Source: Entonaema liquescens (lineage: Eukaryota; Ascomycota; Sordariomycetes; Xylariales; Xylariaceae). From it: a stretch of DNA of 64,000 nucleotides. The first letter of the stretch is position 1. Every line of letters begins with the position of its first letter. Made by a program: the position numbers and the translations under genes. A model generated the notes under the pieces. That model made no database searches. It had not been told where the DNA came from and saw only the letters and a list, made by a program, of their open reading frames with translations. The DNA lies in contig CADCSX010000001.1 of NCBI GenBank assembly GCA_902805475.1, positions 1,426,001-1,490,000 on the forward strand. The letters run 5' to 3'. Positions 60,190 through 64,000 of the stretch are shown in pieces.

Positions 60190-61511
60190 AATATCATCGA
60201 AGATACTATCCAATCCGATCTGATCAATTTGATAAAGTGACATCATTTTATATGTTTCCTTTGCAGTTGTTGGGTCGGTTAGTAGAGTTACTAATGCTTC
60301 ATAAGTATTAAGAGATAATGATGTCAGTATTTTTTTACAGTACGATGTATCTTGATATACGTTCCGGTCCAAGGACCCGGGTGGCGTCCGGAGAGGTGAA
60401 CTAGCGCCGTAGCGCCCCGGATGAAGCCTCTTCCGCTCAAAGATTGGGGGTCCATACATCCCCCTCTAATCTAAATCCCACAGCCGCTTTCTTTGGGGTG
60501 ATGACTTAGTCATGACGATAGTTAACTCTTCAAGCCTGACTCTTTCTTTGTTCAACCACACATACATCCATATCTCAGGGCACATATACCCAAGATAAGC
60601 AGGTAGCATATCTACCTTTCTTTGGAAGGCTATTCGACAATGCACCATGTCAATCTATAAGGCAGGTATGCACTGCGCAGGCCTTGGCTCTTCGGAGCTG
60701 GAGAAAGGAATCAGCTCGGCAGCTTTACCGAGCTAGGCACCGGGTGTTCTAGAAGTACACATGGGTGTGTGTGGCCTTGTCCCGAGTCCTGGGGGGTTTT
60801 TTTTTGCCTTGTCAGATCGCTTAAGCGATCAAGTACCAGTAATTATTAGCACTAACTTCCCTTTCGTCTTTTCCGCTTTTAGTAACCTTCTCGTGGGTAT
60901 ATTCGATCGGGTCCCGCACCGGATCCTCACGCCATCAGCGTATTCGCTGTTTTTTTTGCTCCCTACCCTTACGGATTGGAACAGCCAAGCACAGTTGGGT
61001 AACTCTTTGCTTACCCTTTTCGCCTTTCGCCTCCCCCACTGATGTTGATGGATGCCGAGTAAGTAGGTAATCAATCAGATAGCGAGATCGCATGAAATGA
61101 ATCCCACGAGGCTCCCGCGATTCTGTTTTCTTCATCTTTCCTTTTTTACATTTTCGTAGTACCATACTGTTGGGTTCGCTGACATCAGTGTTGAACCCTT
61201 TTACTCCCTGAACTTATTTCAATAAACCCGTCCTATAGTTGCTCTGAGCTATAGCGTCTCTCGCTAAATTTTGGTTTCGTTTCGTTTTTGTTATTAATAG
61301 CCCGTCCTGTTCGCGGTACATCTCGACGAGCTGGATATTTAGATAATCGCTTACTCCCGAGATCTATCATTCAACGAAGTCGAAATAGTTGGACGGTGAT
61401 TACAATTACAGAGAGCATATAGCCAGGAAGGAAGAAAAGAAAAAAAAAAGAATATAAATCGAGATTTTATATCGAGATATTCTTGACATCCTGTCGAGCG
61501 CGACTTTTAAG
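60190..61511. other. Intergenic spacer, 1.3 kb
   Basis: Between the dehydrogenase and the RTA1-like gene. Near the latter it is AT- then pyrimidine-rich. A poly-T run lies at about 60796-60806. No gene supported. Confidence 0.5.
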
Positions 61512-62839
61512 ATGTCAAATAATACGGATGCGCCGCAGCGCGTATCGTTCAGAGAATGCACTGAAGTCGGTCCTTACTGTCCGGTCGAGGCTACGGTGCT
61601 GGGATACTATCCCAACCTCGGCGTCAATGCTTTCCTCGCTGCTGCGTTCGGCCTGTGCATCATAGGCCTGATCGGCACGGGTATTTGGAAGAGGACTTGG
61701 GGATATTCCGCCGCCCTTACCGCTGGATGTATTCTGGAGTTTGCGGGTATGCTTGATTTCTTTCTTTTTTATCCTCTCTTCCTCTGTGAGGCAATAGGTG
61801 GTTATGTGTCTGCTTGTTCGTGATATAATATGAGCACAGCCTCGCTCATACAGCCATACAAACAAACACCAGGGCTCTCCTAGCATCTTATCTGAAAATA
61901 TATCTATACCTACCTATATACTGACTCTCCAATCGCAGGCTACATAGCGCGCGTCCTCCTGCACAACAACCCCTGGAACTCAGACGCCTTCCAGACGCAA
62001 ATCTGCGCCATCATCCTCGCGCCGACGCTAATCTGCATCTCCATCTACCTGACTCTCAAGCACGTCACGCTGTCCATCAGCCCGGAGCTCTCGCGCCTGC
62101 GCCCGCGGCTCTACCCGCTCATCTTCGTCCCCGCAGACGTCTCGTGCCTGATCCTGCAGGCCATCGGCGGCAGCCTCGCCGCCTCCGCCGGCTACGACAA
62201 CCCGGAGCTGCTGCTCAACGGCGACCGCGTGATTATCGCCGGCATCGCCCTGCAGTGCGCCGTGCTGGCCTTCTTCGGCGCTATGTGCGTCGACTACTTC
62301 CGCCGCACCAGGATGTGGGTGAAGTCCGGCCAGGCTACCCCCCAGGCCCTGGCCACTTGGAACGATCGCAAGTTTCGCATGTTCTGCTACGCGGTCGCCG
62401 GCGCGTACGCGGGCATCTTGATTCGGTGCATTTACCGGATCGCCGAGATGGCGGGTGGTTGGGGAAATGAAATCATGCAGGATGAGCCGTCGTTTGTTGT
62501 GCTGGAAGGATTGTAAGTCGTCTACCTACCTCTCTCTCTCTCTCTATCTTCTTTTTCTCTCTCTTCCCCCTTTTTAGGAGAGGAGGGGAGAAATATGCAG
62601 ATAGGTATATCATAAACCAAGTTCCCATCCACTAACAACACATCTATCTCAACAGCTGCATCATCATCCCCGTCATCCTACTAACCGCCTTCCCACCCGG
62701 CGTCCTGTTCCCTGCTATGGCTGAGCGCGAAGCCCAGCGCTTCAAGGGGAAAAACAAGGGAGAGAAGACGCAGCCCGAAGAACCCATTACTTCGGGTGAT
62801 GAGGGACACCAGACGGAGCAGAAGACTCTTAGCGTATAA
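61512..62839 (+). CDS. RTA1-like lipid-translocating membrane protein
   Basis: Three exons, 61512-61746, 61939-62512 and 62656-62839, giving 330 aa. Members of this fungal family (Rta1, Rsb1, Pug1) have seven transmembrane segments and include sphingoid-base exporters and proteins linked to resistance to membrane-active drugs. Visible membrane segments: LGVNAFLAAAFGLCIIGLIG, SAALTAGCILEFAG, ICAIILAPTLICISIYLTL, PLIFVPADVSCLILQAIG, IIAGIALQCAVLAFFGAM, FCYAVAGAYAGILIRCIYRIAE and, after the last splice, CIIIPVILLTAFPPGVLFP. The family signature Glu in EFAGYIAR (split by intron 1), the P-A-D in the fourth segment and the RxxYR motif are present. The C-terminal cytosolic tail is charged. Transported lipid unknown. 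Confidence 0.92.
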
Positions 62840-63341
62840 GATTTAGCGTTTCCGCGTTTTCATAATCTCTTGCTATTTCTCTCCAAGTCGGAAATTAGAC
62901 CTACGACCAGCGGCTTCTTTTTTTTTCTTCCTCGCCTGCTTGGCTCGTTTACTTTTGGCATATACATGAAGCGTGTGCGATGATATATTTACCTGCTTAG
63001 ATATCCACGTATTTGCATACCTATATACATTTATAGATTTAAGTACCCCCTTATGGTTTCCTACGTACATAATAGTACAATGCCTACCTCGAAGCATTTC
63101 GATTCATCAGTGATGTAATATCAGCGATGGAGCAGACTATTAAATTTATGCACAGTGGTTGCCTTTGTGAACAGAACATGCGGACGATATTTTATTAACC
63201 TTTCTAGGCGGGTAGCCAGAAGCATGATCTAGCGACGCCTGGTTCTATGTAGCCGGTCCTAACGCTCTCTACGCCTATGCATTTCTATTCGTGTAGCCCT
63301 GCTTGATATGCAAAAAAGGTAAAGGTAAGCAAGCTCTGTGT
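62840..63341. other. Intergenic spacer between convergent genes
   Basis: 3' regions of the RTA1-like and AP-3 genes. No gene supported. Confidence 0.5.
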
Positions 63342-64000
63342 TTACCCGTTAAGGAATCCTTCTAGCTCAGCTTTGGAGTTGTCCAATTCCTCATCCGTCT
63401 CCTCATCTTCTTCCTCTTCAGACTCCTCCTCTGATTCCTCCTCCTCTTCTTCTTCGCTTTCCTCTTCCTCTTCGGCGCCCTCTTCGGCATCATCATACGC
63501 TTCCTCTTCCTCATCCTCATCCTCGGCGAGCCAATCGTCTAACGTCTTGGCTCCTGTTCCCGCCGACGCGGAGAGCCCATTGCTCCTACTTCCTTGGGCT
63601 GCCACCGAAGAGTCGCCCAACATTCGTGCCGTCGGAACAGCTCTCTTCTCTTCGCCATATTCGTTCGGGACGCCGTCCTGAGCCCGAAGCTTCGGGTCCG
63701 GTTCCCTGCCTTCTTCGACCCAGTCTGGCAGGGGTTCGTACCCGCGGAGGCCGTGCACACCTCCGCCTCCGGCGAGTACTAATGCCGACGAGCCTAATAA
63801 GAACCCTTTCCTCGTCTCCGATGGGCTAGGTGCTTGTGGCGCGGGTTTGGGCGCAAGTAGCATCAGCGTCGCTAATTGGGGTACGCTCAGCAAGGCTTTA
63901 TATAAGCGCGTGCGATCGCGCAAATCATACGATGTATCGTAACGGACGAGTAAAAGGACGTAATTCCATAAGCGAGAAATGGGATGATCCTCTGAGTTTG
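63342..64000 (-). CDS. APL6: AP-3 complex subunit beta, C-terminal part (5' end beyond window)
   Basis: The frame is open from the right window edge (codon 63998-63996) to the stop at 63342-63344, about 218 residues. The sequence YDTSYDLRDRTRLYKALL, then LLAPKPAPQ, then GYEPLPDWVEEG...PDP matches the end of the beta-adaptin trunk of AP-3 (DRTR and KPAP motifs). AP-3 sorts membrane cargo to the vacuole or lysosome. The trunk is followed by a hinge/tail of nearly pure Glu, Asp and Ser (EEEEESEEEEEE..., DEETDEELDNSKAELEGFLNG), and the protein ends there, so the ear domain of animal AP-3 beta is absent, as in other fungal Apl6 proteins. The start codon lies outside the window. Confidence 0.88.
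   Translation of the reverse strand, partial: NSEDHPISRLWNYVLLLVRYDTSYDLRDRTRLYKALLSVPQLATLMLLAPKPAPQAPSPSETRKGFLLGSSALVLAGGGGVHGLRGYEPLPDWVEEGREPDPKLRAQDGVPNEYGEEKRAVPTARMLGDSSVAAQGSRSNGLSASAGTGAKTLDDWLAEDEDEEEEAYDDAEEGAEEEEESEEEEEEESEEESEEEEDEETDEELDNSKAELEGFLNG

Noticed and set aside
63373..63681. Poly-Ser plus-strand frame over AP-3 beta
   Set aside because: Reverse complement of the acidic Glu/Asp hinge of the AP-3 gene.

Overview
This is a nuclear chromosome segment from a filamentous ascomycete (Pezizomycotina, most likely Sordariomycetes). The reasons are intron-poor genes with short introns (about 50-140 nt) that start GTAAGT/GTATGT and end in YAG, often with CTAAC-like branch points; gene families limited to or typical of these fungi (RTA1-like lipid exporter, Bqt4-type APSES membrane protein, LYC1-type acetyltransferase, Zn-cluster-less fungal transcription-factor-like protein, Ser/Thr-rich secreted PAN/apple protein); and long gene-free spacers. 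I see no rRNA, tRNA, CRISPR, intact transposon or secondary-metabolite cluster. Genes were modelled by joining open frames at splice sites that keep the conserved family sequence in frame.

Layout: 1-3848 C-terminal two thirds of an Slh1/ASCC3 (RQT) helicase, cut by the window edge; 4789-5910 atypical Rab GTPase; 7867-9538 fungal transcription-factor-like protein; 9787-10761 short-chain dehydrogenase; 11905-13689 prolyl-tRNA synthetase, divergent from 14233-16041 CCT1/TCP-1 alpha; 17182-18440 LYC1-like acetyltransferase (frameshifted); 19148-21770 RNF216/TRIAD3-like RBR ubiquitin ligase (17-nt microexon, frameshifted); 24214-24665 short Dcc1-like protein; 25607-30212 RhoGEF (two frameshifts); 31500-34969 Kap114/importin-9; 35863-36691 Rev7 HORMA protein; 36975-38169 PI31-like proteasome regulator; a 3.5 kb gene desert; 41670-43820 Ser/Thr-rich secreted protein; 44507-44908 small Cys-rich ORF; 45890-48367 CCHC zinc-knuckle proline-rich protein; 50669-51769 Ppg1 phosphatase (STRIPAK); 52235-54052 RhoGDI with a 1.1 kb intron that is itself largely open; 56270-57647 Bqt4; 58891-60189 3-hydroxyisobutyrate dehydrogenase; 61512-62839 RTA1-like exporter; 63342-64000 AP-3 beta adaptin C-terminus, cut by the right edge.

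The genes are mostly housekeeping: ribosome rescue, translation, protein folding, nuclear import, ubiquitin-proteasome, Rho and Rab signalling, chromosome maintenance (Rev7, Dcc1-like, Bqt4) and valine catabolism. They do not form one pathway. The most notable points are (i) four single-base losses in conserved genes, with a possible fifth in an unannotated ORF, all in or beside short homopolymers and all the same -1 sense on the coding strand, which looks like a systematic assembly error but should be checked; (ii) the 17-nt microexon; (iii) a coding-like ORF filling the RhoGDI intron and reading into exon 2; (iv) a Rab with a TKxD motif and a large insertion; (v) an intergenic word family built on TACCTAGGTA-like sequence.
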